Positions 24,262-38,451 are shown, counted from the first letter of the stretch. The stretch is 64,000 nucleotides of DNA from Cunninghamella blakesleeana (GCA_017871115.1 JAFCIZ010000005.1:930001-994000), one strand, 5' to 3'. Notes: generated by a model not told the origin, from the sequence alone. A program made the numbers and translations.

Positions 24262-24825
24262 GTTTTTTATTTTTTTTTATTTTTTTATGCTATTTGAAAT
24301 TAATAGAGTTGATAAAAAAAAAAAAATATAGAAGAGGTTGAAAAAAATAAAAACAGTGACAAGGTTGAATTTTTTAAAAAAATTAAGAGCAAAATTGAAA
24401 TTCCGCGCACTCTTTATTTTTTTGAAGTATATGATCATGACATATTTGATTAGTTATGATATTAATAGTAGTAATAAACATTGAAAAATAGATATTAAAG
24501 TCAAAAAATTATTTTATATCAAGGGCATATTTTTAAAAAATTTATATAAATTATTGAAAAATTTTTATACCTGATTTGATGATGATTTAAGCCATTGAAA
24601 AAATTTAATTCCTTTTTAAAATAGAAAAAGAAACAAAAAAGGAAAGAAATTTTGTGCGGTTGCCCCCGATTTTTTAAATTTTTTTTTTTTTTTAAACTCG
24701 TTTTTTTTCTCTTTTTCCTTCTCTCTCTCTTTTTATTTTTTTTACTTTTCTATTTCTTATAAATATATATATATATATATCTTTATTTATTATAGAGATT
24801 AATTTATTATTAACATTTTAATATA
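24262..24825. other. Shared divergent promoter region (bL34m / CDF transporter)
   Basis: 564 bp between two divergent start codons. A pyrimidine-rich stretch (about 24700-24755) precedes the CDF gene, as before several other genes here. No gene is seen. Confidence 0.5.
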
Positions 24826-26693
24826 ATGGAAGACAGTGTAGATGAACGTACGCCACTTGTGATTAATAGATCACCAAGTAGAAATGGATCAATAGTCTCT
24901 TATCATGATGTTTCTTGTGCTAATATATCTCAAATAAGTACTTCAAAATCAACAAAAAGAAAACTGTGGTTTGCAACAGGTTTAGCTTTATTGTTTTTTG
25001 GTACTGAATTAGTTGCCGGTTATTTAGCCAATTCTTTAGGTATATATATATTAATATATATTACATTATAGTTAAAAAAAATGAAGTGGTTTATTAATAT
25101 TAAGGAATATTAAAAAAAATAACCTCATATGTTTCATAATAATTATATCATAATTATTATTATAGCTCTTTTCTCTGATGCTTTTCACTTACTTTCTGAT
25201 GTTGTCAGTTTCCTTGTCGCTCTTGTTGCTATTTATCTTGCTGAAAAACCTGCTACTAGACGTAAGTTGTATAAAAAATCTGGATATTCATATTGAAAGA
25301 ATAATGCTCTATTTTTTATAAATATGATGATGATTAATAATATTGTTATGTATTATATTTTAATCTATTTTTTTTTGTTTTTAGGTCACACTTTTGGATT
25401 CCATAGAGCTGAAGTTATTGCTGCTTTGATTTCCGTCATTACCATTTGGATTTTAACAGCCTTCCTTGTCCGTGAAGCAATTGAACGTATAAAGACTCCT
25501 CAAGAAATTGATGCTAAATTGGTAATATTACTATTATAACTATTAATTTTAATTTCATTAATATAAATGTTTATATTAATACTCTTTATTAACTATTTAT
25601 TTATTTATTATAGATGTGTATTACTGCTTCTATCGGTGTAGGTGTTAACATTGTGTAAGTATATATATATATATATATATATATAAACAGAGTATAATGA
25701 TTATTGCTTTCAAAAAAAAAAGATTCACTTTTATTAATGTAAAACATTTTCTCGGAATAAATAGACTTGCCTATGTATTAGGTGGACATCACCATGGTCA
25801 CTCTCACGATCATGACGATCACGGTCATAGTCATAGTCATGGCCATGAACATAGTCATGATGAAGAAAATCATTCTGAAGTTCCTGCTAAACACAGAAAG
25901 GTAAAACATAAAATGAAATGAAATGAAGGTTATAATTAATAAGTGTATATATAAAAATAAAGCAAAAAGACAATGGCTAATTCAAAGTAATATTATAATA
26001 ATAGGAAGCAAATATTAATCTTCGAGCCGCTGCTTTACATGTTATCGGTGATTTACTTGCATCTATTGGTAAATACATACATACATACATACATACATAC
26101 ATACATACACACATACACACATACACACATACGTATATATGTGAATATATAAAACTAGAAACAAAAAAAAACAAAAAAAGGATTGAAACAAACTTAAACT
26201 TTTATTGTTTATTTATTTATGTATATTTCTTTTTGTTTATTTTGATTTATTATATATTTTAGGTATTTTAATTTCATCCATCATCTTGTTGATCAATCCC
26301 AAGTTGACTATTGTGGATCCTATTTGTACATTTATCTTTTCACTTTTAGTATTATACACCACTTATCATTTAGTTAAAGATTCACTTGCAGTATTAATGG
26401 AAGGCGTTCCTGGAAATATTGAACCTGAATTGATTGAAAAATCTTTACTTCAATTGCCTGGTGTAGTGGCAGTACATGATCTTCACGTTTGGACTTTATC
26501 TCCTGGTAAAAGTTCTTTAACAGCACATATTACTATTGATCGTGAATCCTTCAATCGATATGACGATATTTTGGCTAAATCTCAACGTATTATTTGTGAC
26601 CTTTACGGTGTTCATCATTCTACTTTACAAATTGAATCTGAACAAGCTAATTTTACTAACCATTGTCGTCCCAATATTTGTACAAGAAATTAA
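24826..26693 (+). CDS. CDF-family zinc transporter (Zrc1/Cot1/ZnT type)
   Basis: Seven exons (24826-25039, 25166-25261, 25385-25521, 25614-25654, 25765-25900, 26005-26068, 26263-26693) give 372 aa. It is a Zn2+/H+ antiporter that loads zinc into vacuole or vesicles. The metal site is present in both helices: HLLSD in TM2 and HVIGD in TM5, each HxxxD, which favours zinc (HD-HD site). A His-rich cytosolic loop of repeated HGHSH/HDHD units lies between TM4 and TM5. The soluble C-terminal domain contains AVHDLHVWTLSPG and the CDF ending GVHHSTLQIE. The N-terminus (DERTPLV) could carry an acidic dileucine-like sorting signal. Length and topology are normal. Confidence 0.93.
26072..26133. repeat. 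(CATA)n microsatellite in a CDF transporter intron
   Basis: Tandem CATA/CACA tetranucleotides start right after the donor of the sixth intron, so the intron is largely simple repeat. Likely length-variable. Confidence 0.9.
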
Positions 26694-27055
26694 TTAACTT
26701 CATCTATTATTACTATTATTATCTTATTTTTATTTTATTATTAAGTTATATATCATATCCACCATTTATTATCAACTTTGCTATTTTTTATATTATATTT
26801 TATATATATTGCTCTTGCATTCATCTTTATCAAAAAATAAACAAACAAATCACCCTTTATCTTTAAATCATGCTAATTTTTTTTTTTGAAAGGCTAATTT
26901 AAAATTCAGATAAGATTTAAAAACTCCCCCTTTTTTTAAATCTTTTTTCTTTCTTTTTCTTTTTTTTTAAATAATTTTTTAATTTTTTTTTATTTTGCAG
27001 TATATTTATTAATATTCTTATTACTCAGTTTTTGTTAAGTTAAATACAAATAAAA
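26694..27055. other. Intergenic, no gene seen
   Basis: Spacer between two co-directional genes. A T/C-rich run at about 26930-26970 precedes the glycerol kinase start. AT-rich otherwise. Confidence 0.5.
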
Positions 27056-27244
27056 ATGGCTGCTTTTATTGGTGCTCTCGATCAAGGAACAACTTCAACC
27101 AGATTTATGATATTCGATGAAACTGGGAAAATTATTACTTTTCACCAAATTGCATTTGAGCAACATTATCCTCAACCTGGGTAAGATTGAAAGGAATTAA
27201 AAAAAAATAAATAGACCCTTAACGAAAACAAAAACGCGCCTAGG

Positions 27245-27300
<56 letters not shown>

Positions 27301-29138
27301 CAAAGAGAGATAGTGAATAATAATAATTATAATAATAATAGTAATAATATGTAATTTTCATGTGATACAATATATATATATAATGATATGAATGTTTTCT
27401 CACGAAATAAACTCATTATTTTTATTTGATCTATTTTATTTTTTTTATCTTATTAGATGGGTTGAACAAGATCCTTATGAAATATTAGATTCCTGTAAAG
27501 TTTGTATTGAACATAGTATCCAAAAATTTAAAAATTTAGGCTATGAAGCCAAAGATATCAAAGCAATAGGTGTGACAAATCAAAGAGAAACCACACTTGT
27601 GTGGGATAAATTAACTGGTCAACCTTTATATCCTGCCATTGGATGGGCTGATGTACGTACAAGTCAAGTTGTAGAGGAATTATCTAAAAAAGCCTTAGAT
27701 GAAGGTTATATTGGTGATGATAATGGGGTGAATGTTCTTCGTTCTTTATGTGGATTACCTTTAACAACTTATTTTTCGGCTGTCAAATTAAAATGGCTTT
27801 TAGATAATGTACCTGAAGTGTCAAAAGCAAGAGATGAACAACGTTTATCATTTGGGACTATGGATACTTGGTTAATTTACGTAAGTACAATGGAAATGTA
27901 TATTCTTTTAAATACGATAATGTAAAAATGATTAAATAGATAAGAACGCTTAATTTTATTTATTTATTTATTTTTATGATTTAATTTACCTATATTTAGA
28001 ATTTAACGGGTGGCGTCGATAAAGGAATTTATATTACTGATGTTACTAATGCAAGCCGCACTATGCTTATGGACCTTAACACATTAAAATGGAGCAATAC
28101 AGCTATTGAGTAAATATTAAAATTATAGTAACAAAGATAAATAATAATATAAAAATGACCATTTATTCATCATTAAATTATATACTATTTTTTTTTAAAA
28201 AAAAAAAAAAATATAAAAATATAAAAAAAAATAGATTCTTTGGGTTCCAAAATATAGAATTACCTCAAATCAAACCATCATCATGTATTTATGGAGAAAT
28301 AGAAACAGGAGCATTAGCAGGAACACCTATAGCAGGATGTCTTGGAGATCAACAAGCAGCATTGGTTGGACAAAAATGTTTTAATAGAGGAGATGCAAAA
28401 AACACCTATGGAACAGGATGTTTTATGTTATTTAATCTTGGGACAACACCAGTCTTATCAACCAATGGATTATTAACAACAGTTGCTTATCAATTTGGAA
28501 ATAATAATAACCAAGATGAGGAAGAAAGTTCAAAACCCGTTTATGCGTTAGAAGGCTCAATTGCTGTTGGTGGCTCCTCCATTACCTGGTTAAAAGATAA
28601 TATGAAATTAATCAAGGATCATGATGAATTAAATGAATTAGCAGGGTCAGTCAATGATACTGGTGGGGTATATTTTGTTACAGCCTTTTCTGGATTATTT
28701 GCACCTTACTGGCGAACCGATGCACGTGGAACGATCTGTGGTTTAACACAATATACAACGCGAGCTCACTTAGCTAGAGCGACCTTGGAAGCCTCATGTT
28801 ATCAAACAAAAGCGATTTTAGATGCTATGAATAAAGATAGCGGAACACCTCTTCGGTCCTTAAAAGTAGATGGTGGACTTTCTAATTCGGATCTTTGTAT
28901 GCAAATTCAAGCTAATGTATTAAATGGCGTTCAGGTGCATAGACCTAAAATGAGAGAAACTACTGCTTTAGGCTCAGCAATTGCTGCCGGATTAGCTATT
29001 GGATTTTGGAAATCATTGGATGATTTAAATAAAGTCAATAGAGAAGGAGAATCTGTTTTCAAATCTGAAATATCTATTGATGCTCAAAATCAACTTTATG
29101 ATGGTTGGAAAAAAGCTGTTGAAAAATCTTTTGGTTAA
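27056..29138 (+). CDS. GUT1: Glycerol kinase
   Basis: Four exons (27056-27180, 27457-27880, 28000-28109, 28235-29138) give 520 aa. It phosphorylates glycerol to glycerol-3-phosphate with ATP, the entry step of glycerol catabolism and lipid synthesis. It has the FGGY-kinase pattern: N-terminal [19 protein letters not shown], the DTWLIY..TGG core, [23 protein letters not shown] and [18 protein letters not shown]. The C-terminal nucleotide-binding segment is [20 protein letters not shown]. Length is standard for the family. The first intron holds adjoining CA and TA dinucleotide tracts. The start codon directly precedes the conserved first strand. Confidence 0.95.
27245..27297. repeat. Compound (CA)n(TA)n microsatellite in a glycerol kinase intron
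   Basis: About nine CA units followed by a long AT tract, inside the first intron. Probably length-polymorphic. Confidence 0.9.
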
Positions 29139-32100
29139 ATTATTTTAACTTGTTTCTTTTTTGATATCCTTTATTTATATTTACCTGTAGTTAATGAAAA
29201 ATAAATTAATATTTTTATCTTCATTGTAAATATATGTATGATTTATAATATTTTATAATTTACTATGCACACATCCTATACGGAATTTTTAGACCTTATA
29301 AAAAGAAACACATATATTCTGGTTATATTTTCTTCATTTTCATGGATTTTATTTAAAAAAGTAAACTGGTACACTTATTATCTTAAAATTGAATTATAAT
29401 AGAGTTATTACAGGGTAGAAATTTTTTTTAAAAATAGTGATAAAAAAGAGCTAGCTACTTTTTTTTTTTTTTTTTCGCTAATATTTGTATACTGCATTAT
29501 TTTATTTATGGTAAATATTATTTTTATTATTTAATATATATTTATATGCATATTTTAGTATAATAGTCTAGTTTGTTTATATGTATTTTGAATTAATAAA
29601 ATAGATCTACTTGGTCATATATTATTGTTGTTTTATTTCTGGAAGTATGTTTTATTAATTCCTGGAAAAATCTCTTTTTATGTTAAAATATAATATTCAT
29701 TTTACCAATTTTTTGGTGTAAAATGAAATTAATCCATAAGACTGATTCATTTGAATTTACAAAATAGATAAAGTTACCGTTCCCTACTAACCTTTTATAA
29801 CTTTGTATTACTTGTCTATTTTAATTGCTAGTACGTACTGACAATTTTTATTCATTTTTGATATTGATGGTTATCTACTATTATTTAAAATGATTAATTT
29901 ATTATATTCAAGGAAGCTGATTACTTTTCATTTGTGATGATATTTAACTTATTTTATCCAAAATAAATAGGTTTTTATTATTATTGTGCATAAGGTGGTC
30001 AACCTTTTTTTATTTAAGATGATGATCATTTTCAAGTGACTCTCTTTTATCATTATTATGATGATGATTGTTTTTTATTAAAAGATAAGTAGCCTTTTTA
30101 TTCTTGACGTTGATCTGCTATTATTCAAAACAGTGCCCTAGTCTTACAAATTAGTTACTCTTTTGTCACAGTGATTAGTTTTTTTATTCTAAACAATTTT
30201 TTCATATACATGAGATGATGCTCTCCTTTTTTATTAAAGGTAGTATTATTATTTTTTTATTTATGAAAATACTTTTTTATTCGATAGTTGACTATTTTTA
30301 TTGAATATTGTTTTTTTTAATGGGTTTTTTTTTCCTTGTGTATCTAATTATTTAATATCATAGTAACAGGATATTGCGTTCAACATATAAACCACTATCC
30401 TACTAAAGATGATCACTTCTATATGTAATGCTTTTAATGTAGTACAATTGGTTTCAATAGTATCATATTCTCCGTCTTGCAAGTAGACTTTTATAGGTGA
30501 TTTTTCCTCCCTCTTCTGATCCCTTATTATAGTTTTCACTTTATGTGCATAACGGTATAATAAGGCACAATAGGAAATAAGAAAAAAAGGGTATATTTAG
30601 TGACATCAACCGCACTATGGAATTTTCTTGATATCGAATCAAAAATTTTGGTAAGATATTCAACTCTTTTATCTTTGTGTGTTGGGTTTTAATTCATTAG
30701 ATAAATAAAAAAATATAAATAAATTGATTTAAGCAAATAAGTACAAATTTTTATTTATTTAATTGATAAAATTGATCAAGCGATTTATTTACTTGTAAAT
30801 TTTAAAACTTCTTTAAGTATATATGTACATATATACATATATATATATATATATATATTACTCTAGCTAAAAAAAACTATATGTTGAGAAAAAGATTTCT
30901 ATGATTAAACATATATGTATATATGTGGATTTCTCTATATAGGTTACAAAAAATTCCATTACCTATTTGTAGTAAAATCTTTATATATATATCATTTTGA
31001 AATATTTGTGATTTCTTTCAATTTTTATTTTTTTGTATCCATTTTTATAGTATATATGATTGACTAATATAATTGATAGTGAAATAATATGACTATTATT
31101 AAAGAAAATATATTGATATAGGGTGTTCAACTATGAGTTGTCTAAGTAAATAGAAAAAGTGACACCATTTACTAAAATACTTTACCTATTACACAATGGT
31201 CATAACTTAAGTAATCAATATTATATCATAAAAAAATTTTCAACAAAAGCTGATAGACGTGCAGATGAATTAGGGGGAGAGAAAAAAAAATGAATATTAC
31301 AAATTTCGCGCGATAACTTTGATTTTTTATTTTATTTTATTTTGTTTTTTTATATTATATCACAACTTTAAAAAAACTGATGCTAACTCAAAAAAATCAA
31401 GAGCGGAAATTAAATTTTATATTTTATATTTTATATATTATACTTTATATTTCCATCTCACCTTTTTATTTATAAATACTACTGTAAACTTCCTTTATCA
31501 GCCAATCAGATTTTTTTCTAACTTTTGATGAGATTGGATTTAGATCCCTTAATTTACAATAATTTATCTTTTATCACTGATTTAGTCATTATTATAATTT
31601 TGATTTACGAAAAAGAACTCAATAAAAGGTAGTATATTCAAATAGTTAACTTCACTTAAGTAGCAAACTTCACGTCCACTAAATAGAATATGATATCAAA
31701 GAGTTCTATATTGCTTTTATTAATAGCGAAGGTAATATATACATGTAGACTCTTTGAGTGTGCTATATGCTATAGACAAGATTAATCCAACTATAAAAAA
31801 TATATCCAATATATAAAATACCTACAATACCATAAATTAAAGAGGACTACGCTAATACAATACATGGTGGTTATAATAATATTGATTTAAATTCTTGTCA
31901 AAAAGCTTGAGAAGGAAAAGGTGCTAAAAACAAAAATAAAATAAAATAGAGAAAGATAGCTAGAACCTTGTGACGATGTGCAACCAATCCTACCTCTCAA
32001 ACGAAAATTTATTATTGGGGATCATCAATGTAAAAGCTGTATGCCAAACTTATTACCTGATTTAGAAAAGTCATGTGCTTACACTATTTTACGGAATTAC

Positions 32101-32598
32101 CTAATAATATTTTCAATTTACTAAAATGACTGTTAGAGTTTTTTCATCTTCAAGCTATATTTTTTTTTATCATATACATATAATATATACGTAATCTTGA
32201 AAAAGATCTATCAATATTCCGACAATAAGATTGTTTTAAAATTGATTATTCTAAAACACAGTATTAAGACTATTTGTTTTACTTATTTCAATTTGTTTTT
32301 GTTTTTTTTTGTTTTTTTCAAAAAAATTACAGTGATGATTTTTTATTATTATACAATATTAAATATATTTTCAGTTTTTTTTTACAGTCGAGTTAATTAA
32401 AAATAAAATAAAATAATAATATATAGGGGGACATATATATAAATATATACAAAATAATAAAATATTAAAAATTATAGTTGATTAATTATTTTTTTTAAAA
32501 AAAGAAAAAGAAAATAATGTATATGAAATTAAGTAAAAATAAAAAAAAGTACGTGAAATAATGAATATATGAAGAAGAGAAAAAAAAAAATAAACAAT
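29139..32598. other. 3.4-kb region without recognisable genes
   Basis: The largest gene-free stretch with the inter-ATPase spacer. It contains the degenerate repeat array listed at 29820-30310 and an (AT)n tract near 30830-30857. Slightly less AT-rich patches occur (for example 31960-32060). I looked for a decayed transposon reading frame there and found none. No tRNA or rRNA was recognised. Confidence 0.5.
29820..30310 (-). repeat. Highly degenerate tandem array, about 23-bp unit, inverted relative to 6560-7030
   Basis: Successive units begin with a T run followed by ATTCAA or ATTTAA, then GATGATGATT-like sequence and a short pyrimidine end. Examples are TTTTTTTATTTAAGATGATG near 30005 and TTTTTATTCTTGACGTTGAT near 30095. 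Lengths are mostly 20-28 bp. This is the reverse complement of the pattern in the first array. Confidence 0.5.
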
Positions 32599-33702
32599 TT
32601 ACAATAAAGAGCCCATGGGGAAACGGCGCCTTATACCGGTATCAACCATATATTCCAATACCACATTTTCCAAACCTAAAAATAAAAATTAAAGAATAAA
32701 ATGAGAAAGATAATGATATATATTCCTTCATACACATGCACCATCATCATCATTTTTATTACTGCTCCCCCTTTTTATTATTGATTTGTTTATTATTTAC
32801 CAACAAACATGCTATGACTGTCAGGAGAAAAGGCTAAGCCAGTGATGGGAGTATCATGACCGGCAGGTCCGACACGAAGTGTTTGTTGATTGTCAAAAGT
32901 TCTTGCATCAATAATATTTACATGAGATACATGCTAGTTTATAAAAATAATAATAATTAAATAAAAATAGAAAATTTAGCATTTTTATTATGTAATCTAC
33001 TACTTTATTAATGTATACATACTTCGGAATAAGCTAATAGATCCACTGCTCCTGTTTGAGTAAATTTGACACACCTTGCAGCACCTTTTGTGATGGCGCT
33101 CTAAATATAGTAATTTTCGGGTAAATTATCCATTTATTTTTTAAAAAATAACAAAAAACAAATTAGAAAATATACCATTACACGACATATTATAGAATCT
33201 GTATCTTTTATGATAAAAAAAAAAAATCCAAAACTTACATGTTCATTACCACCAAATTTACATAGTGGGAGTTGACTACGAATATCCCAAACATGTACAG
33301 TACCATCTTGACTTGCAACAGCAAACTTATCGGATGAGTGGTTCCAGGAGACTGAAAAATTAGCGTCTCGGGACACTATACATATACATATATATATAAT
33401 ATGCATCAGTCTTTTTTTTTTTTTCCAAACTTTTCTTTCCCAGTTTTTTTTTTTAAGAGAGAAAAAAAAAATAATTAAATATTACCTGCCATAGTAGAAG
33501 TCATTTCATAATGGCCATTTGCATTTAATTTGAATAAATGAATATTATTATCATCCCCAACTGATACCATCATCGATCCATCTGGACTAACTGAAGCTAT
33601 ATATACATTCATATTAAAGAAAAAAAAAATGTTAACTCTATTCTATATATCTATAGTCAAGCCTTTTTTCTTTTGAGGAATGATAGTCACCGTCATCAAT
33701 TA

Positions 33703-33751
<49 letters not shown>

Positions 33752-34695
33752 TAAAAAATAAACTTACAATGATTAACAGCTGTTCTAAAATCAATTGTTT
33801 CAATGAGTTGCAGCAATGGTACTGAATAGACTCTTATAGTTGAATCGTTATTGGATACAAGAAGACGAATATCCTGACCGTGTTTAGCAAAACATAATCC
33901 ATTATTAATTGTACAGCTAGGTGAAGTAGTAATGCTCCTGTAATATCAACATAAATGAATGAATAGACCGACAGATCCATTAATACAAACAAATTCAAAT
34001 TTTATATCACTTTTTTATAAATAATTTTACTCACACTTGATAATCGCTATTAAGGTCATGTAAAGTTAAATCACCACGCTGACCACCAGCAGCCCAATAG
34101 CCATATCTAAGCGTATAAAAACAGAACAATAAGGATTCCATGCTAAATAAAAAATAAAATGATTCAAATTGCCTTTTTGTATTTTATGTTATTACCCAGT
34201 AGTCATACAAGTTGGTGGATAGCCCATATCTCTTACTAAATGTCTTCTTTGACCAGTTTTATAATTATACTGAATATTAATAATAACAAAAAAAAAAACC
34301 ATTTTTATGAGTTAGTAAATAGTTAGCTAGACTTGTATTATTATTTGTTTTTATTTGACTTGTAATAAAGCTTACTCTATAGATATCTTGACCGGAAGGA
34401 ACAATAAGTTCGTTTTTCATTATATCTTGTGGTGCTAAAACTAAATCCCTTAATTGCCAGTGATGAATAGTTACTCTCTGCTCATGAACTCTAGGTTTGG
34501 GTTTAATAAACATAGCTCCATTATCACTAAACAGAATATATGCATAAAATATTATTTAAAATATAAAAATAGTTTCAATCATATATACATATATATTTTT
34601 GTTTGTTGATAAATAAATAAATAAAAAAAGTGGCAAACACCTAAAAATAAAATGTTAATTTACCTTGTTATAATGGCTGAATCTACGATTGTCAT
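32599..34695 (-). CDS. WD40-repeat protein, conserved fungal type
   Basis: Ten exons (34695-34664, 34526-34376, 34269-34196, 34106-34035, 33937-33768, 33596-33486, 33375-33239, 33100-33023, 32933-32801, 32675-32599) give 344 aa. WD40 strands are visible: LVSNNDSTIRVYSVP, VSPDGSMMVSVGDDNNIHLF, VSWNHSSDKFAVASQDGTVHVWDIRS and ITGLAFSPDSHSMFVG. They suggest a beta-propeller of about six or seven blades. The C-terminus ends in a basic GIRRRFPMGSLL tail. The layout recalls the uncharacterised fungal WD40 family with a short DUF2415-type C-terminal block; I could not verify this. No function is assigned. It is the second most intron-dense gene in the window after TUP1. Confidence 0.75.
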
Positions 34696-35631
34696 ATTGT
34701 TAATTATATAGTTTAATAATAAAAAATAAATTAATATTTAATAATATTAATAAAAGAAGTGAAAGGAAAAAAAAAAAGAAGTGAGAATAAAAAAAAGAAA
34801 AATGTCTCTAATATTTCATGCTTTTGAGACAAAAAAAATCGGGTTTTCAAAATTTGGTATATAAAAGGAAGACACTCCCATTCCCATGTATAAATTAACA
34901 CCCACTATTTTATAATTAATTTTTAGTAGATTTATATAAAACACATACCTATTACATATTCATATATTAATAAAAAGTAAAGTGATTTCTCAATAACTAG
35001 TTAAGACAGTAGATTTTTTTGATTTGCTGGGTTGAATTTGTATGCAAAAAAAAAAAGGGTGTTATACAAAAAAAAAAAAAAAAACTTTATAGTTAAAAAT
35101 AAAGATCAGTAAAATTACTTATTCGCTATTTACCTGTAAATTATTTTAGTAATATTTGATTTTTTTCCATTTTTAAATCGATATTCTTTTTAGGTTTTAA
35201 AAATATATGAATTCATTTATTTTAATTTTTTTTACAAGTAAAGGAAAAGAAACCCAAAACGGTAAAAAAATTATTTCCGCTATTTTTATAATACCAACTA
35301 TACAGTCAAAGGTTTATTTTACTGACAAAATCCGATTATTCTTTTTATTGTCCTCTCTAAACTCCGGACCTATCTTTGCAAAGAACCAGACATCTGGATT
35401 TTTAACCTCTTTTTATTTACTCCCCCCTTTTATTTATTTATTTATTTTTTTTTTACATTTTTTTTTTTTTTTTTGTTCTTCTTTCATTCCTTTTTTTTTT
35501 TTTTTTTAAAGCCATCTTTTATTATTTTTCTTTTTTAATATATATTATTAATATTATTTCGCATCTTATTTTTCTTTTATTGCTATTGTTTCATTCAACC
35601 AGCCTCTTAATAATCATACATACAATATAAC
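34696..35631. other. Divergent intergenic region (WD40 / velvet)
   Basis: 936 bp between divergent starts. It has A-runs at 35045-35090 and a strong T/C-rich block at 35400-35510. An open frame over 35207-35509 is Phe/Leu-rich translation of that pyrimidine DNA and is not a gene. Confidence 0.5.
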
Positions 35632-36799
35632 ATGACAAATTCATCAGACGAACATGAAGGAGAGGAAGAAACTACAATAGCAACATCACTTCCCACATTA
35701 CCAGCACCATGGAAATCATCGTCTATACCACTTAATCGAAGAGAACAAGTACATAAATATTTGGGTATTATCCCAGCTAATCCAATAAATCGTGAATTCC
35801 AGTAGGGTTTATTATGATTTTTTTTTTCTTTTGCTGATTACGATTTGTCATGTGTTATTAACCTTTATTTATTTATTTTTAACATAGTGCTACAAAGTAT
35901 GAATTAATCGTTAGAGAACAACCATTACAATGTAGAATGTCCGGATTTGGAGAAAAAGATCGTCGCCCTATTGATCCAACCCCAATCGTCCAATTAAGAA
36001 TTTTCAACGAAGAAAGACAAATCAATTTAGCGTAATATAATATAAATATACACATGCGTTTAATAATAATAATAATAATATTAATATTAATAATATTAAT
36101 AATATAATCTTATTTATTTGTATGCATATTGGATAAAACTAGAGAACACCAATGTCCACTTTGTGTGTTACAGGCATCTTTATGGTCATCAGATTGTACC
36201 CAGCAATTAGATACAGTTCAAATCGTTCAAAGGAGATCATCATCTTCTAAAGCACAACTCAACCCTCTACGTGCATTAACAGGTACTTTAACGAGTTCCC
36301 CTTCAATATTAAGAGACCTAGACAATGAACTTGGCATATATTTTGCTTTTCCCGACATCAGCGTTAGAGTAGCTCAAACGTATCGTTTAAAGTTTGATCT
36401 ATTATTAATATCCGAGTATGCTTATATAAATATATATATATATATATAAAAGTGTATTCTGTTCCTTTATTTTTTATTTTTTCAATTAATTGATCTTGAA
36501 TTTCCTTATTTATATAGTCCTTCCAACTCAGCGGAAATTGTCACTTATGTATATTCAGATCCATTTACTGTATATTCAGTAAAGGATTTCCCAGGGATGA
36601 ATGGTAAACTATAATCAAAATCAGAACCTTAATTGTAACCGTAGTTATAATTATAGTAACATAATAACCTGTATATAATTCTTATTTTTCTTTCGGAGTA
36701 GAATCTAGTTCATTAGCGAAGTGTTTATCAAAACAAGGTTTAAAAGTATCTGTGAGGCATTCTGTACGACCTAAAAAACCCCATTCTGAAAATGATTAA
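35632..36799 (+). CDS. Velvet-domain transcription regulator
   Basis: Five exons (35632-35801, 35888-36031, 36143-36415, 36518-36603, 36702-36799) give 256 aa. Velvet proteins are fungal regulators with an NF-kB-like fold that control development and secondary metabolism. The domain starts near residue 57 (YELIVREQPLQCRMSGFGEKDRRPIDP, PIVQLRIF), continues through CPLCVLQASLW and ends with YFAFPDISVRVAQTYRLKFDL and SDPFTVYSVKDFPGM. RMSGFGEKDRRPIDP.P is the velvet hallmark. The acidic N-terminus is short. The compact size (no long tail, no VosA-type activation region) leaves open VelB, VelC or a basal velvet. Confidence 0.9.
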
Positions 36800-37146
36800 A
36801 AAAACAAAAACAGCTTTTTTATATAAATTGGAAAAATAATGTATTTTTATAATATTCTTTAAAAAAAAAAAAATCAATGTAAAATAAAATATTAAAATAA
36901 TGAAATCATTTTACACGGTTAACAATTTGTATCAATATTAAGCAATAAGTTTATATGCATTTCGAAATCAGCATATTCGGGAAGGGTGACTGATATTATT
37001 ATTTTATTTTTCCAGCATGAAAAAAAATTAAAAGTGAGAAAAAAAAAAAAAAATGTTTATAACCTCCGCCTACTTTTTTTTCTAACCCTCTTTCAATATT
37101 TTTCTTTTTTTTAAAAAAAATATTATTAATAAACAGGACTTTATCA
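36800..37146. other. Intergenic, no gene seen
   Basis: AT-rich spacer between two co-directional genes. A T/C-rich stretch (about 37070-37110) lies before the next start. Confidence 0.5.
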
Positions 37147-38451
37147 ATGTCTACAAGCGATTCAACAAATAATACTCTTGATCTTAGTTTTATTAAAAGC
37201 TTATTATCAGCGAATAAAGATTCAAATATTAATAATACTTCAATAAATAATCATAATAATAATGATCAAAATAAACAATTACAACAGCCTGTCACAGTAA
37301 TAGATTCATCTAGTGATTTAAAACAAGATCAATTCAATCCAGTTATTTCAAATACAATATCAACACATATATATAATAATAAAGAATATGATCGTACATT
37401 AGAGAATACTTTACCTCCAACTAATGCAGTAAATAAGAATCATTATCAAGAACTAGTAGATTCAAACTTTAATAATACTAAAAACAATAATAACAACAAC
37501 AACAGTAACAACAATAAAAATAATAGCAAGAGCAAGAAAAAGAAAGCCGGAAGACGACAACGATTAAAAAAACAAGAAAAAAAACGATTTCAAAAATCAA
37601 AACCAGTACGTAATAATAATAACCATGATATATATATACTAAAACAAATAAACCAATATTCTATATTTATCATTTTATTATTCTATTTATTTTTTATTTT
37701 AGGATTTTGATCAAGATAGAAATACATCCATCGATTTAGACTTTGATCAATTACTTGCACTTCATGAAAAGAAGACGACAGCTGTAAAACAAACTAATTT
37801 AAACGTAAAGATTTAATTTTTTAAAAAAAAGTGGAAATATTAATAATAATAATAATAATAAAAAAGAACGGAATGATATAAATACTTCCACATTATAAAT
37901 GTATTAAATTCTAACATTCATAGATCTGATTATATAGGAATCTAAGAGAGCACCAACTTCTCAATTAAATCCAAAAGAAAATCAGCAATCCCAGCATGTC
38001 GAAAAGATGAATAACATACCAAAAATAATAGATATGCCATTACCACAATCAATATCCAATGCAACTGATAATATGAATAATAATGAATCTAGCAGTAATA
38101 ATAAAAGTGCCATTTCAGCTCAAGAAGAAGCATTTGTGTCTTCATTATTAGATAGTATATCTAAAAATGTACAACCATCGCCTCTTCCTCCAGTAGTGCA
38201 TAATAATAAACAACAACAATCAAAGCAACATCAGAAAAATCAAAAACGACAATTTCAACACCAACAAAATAATAATAAGCAACAACAAAATAAAAAAATA
38301 AAAATGAATAACATGAACGCAGAACGCACTTCCTTAGATCATCAACCACATGTATTAAATAAACAAACTACTCATTATACCAATATGACAACTAATCAAC
38401 AAAGACCTAGTGAAAACAAATCAATAGAAAATATTGCTCGCGAAAGTAAGT

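Noticed and set aside
30348..30539. 63-aa minus-strand open frame in the gene-free region
   Set aside because: Short, isolated and without similarity to any family or neighbouring exon.
31960..32060. Slightly GC-richer patch considered as a relic transposon or RNA gene
   Set aside because: No continuous frame, terminal repeat or box A/B-like promoter could be recognised.
35207..35509. 100-aa Phe-rich open frame
   Set aside because: Product of a pyrimidine-rich stretch before the velvet gene, with no domain or conserved pattern.
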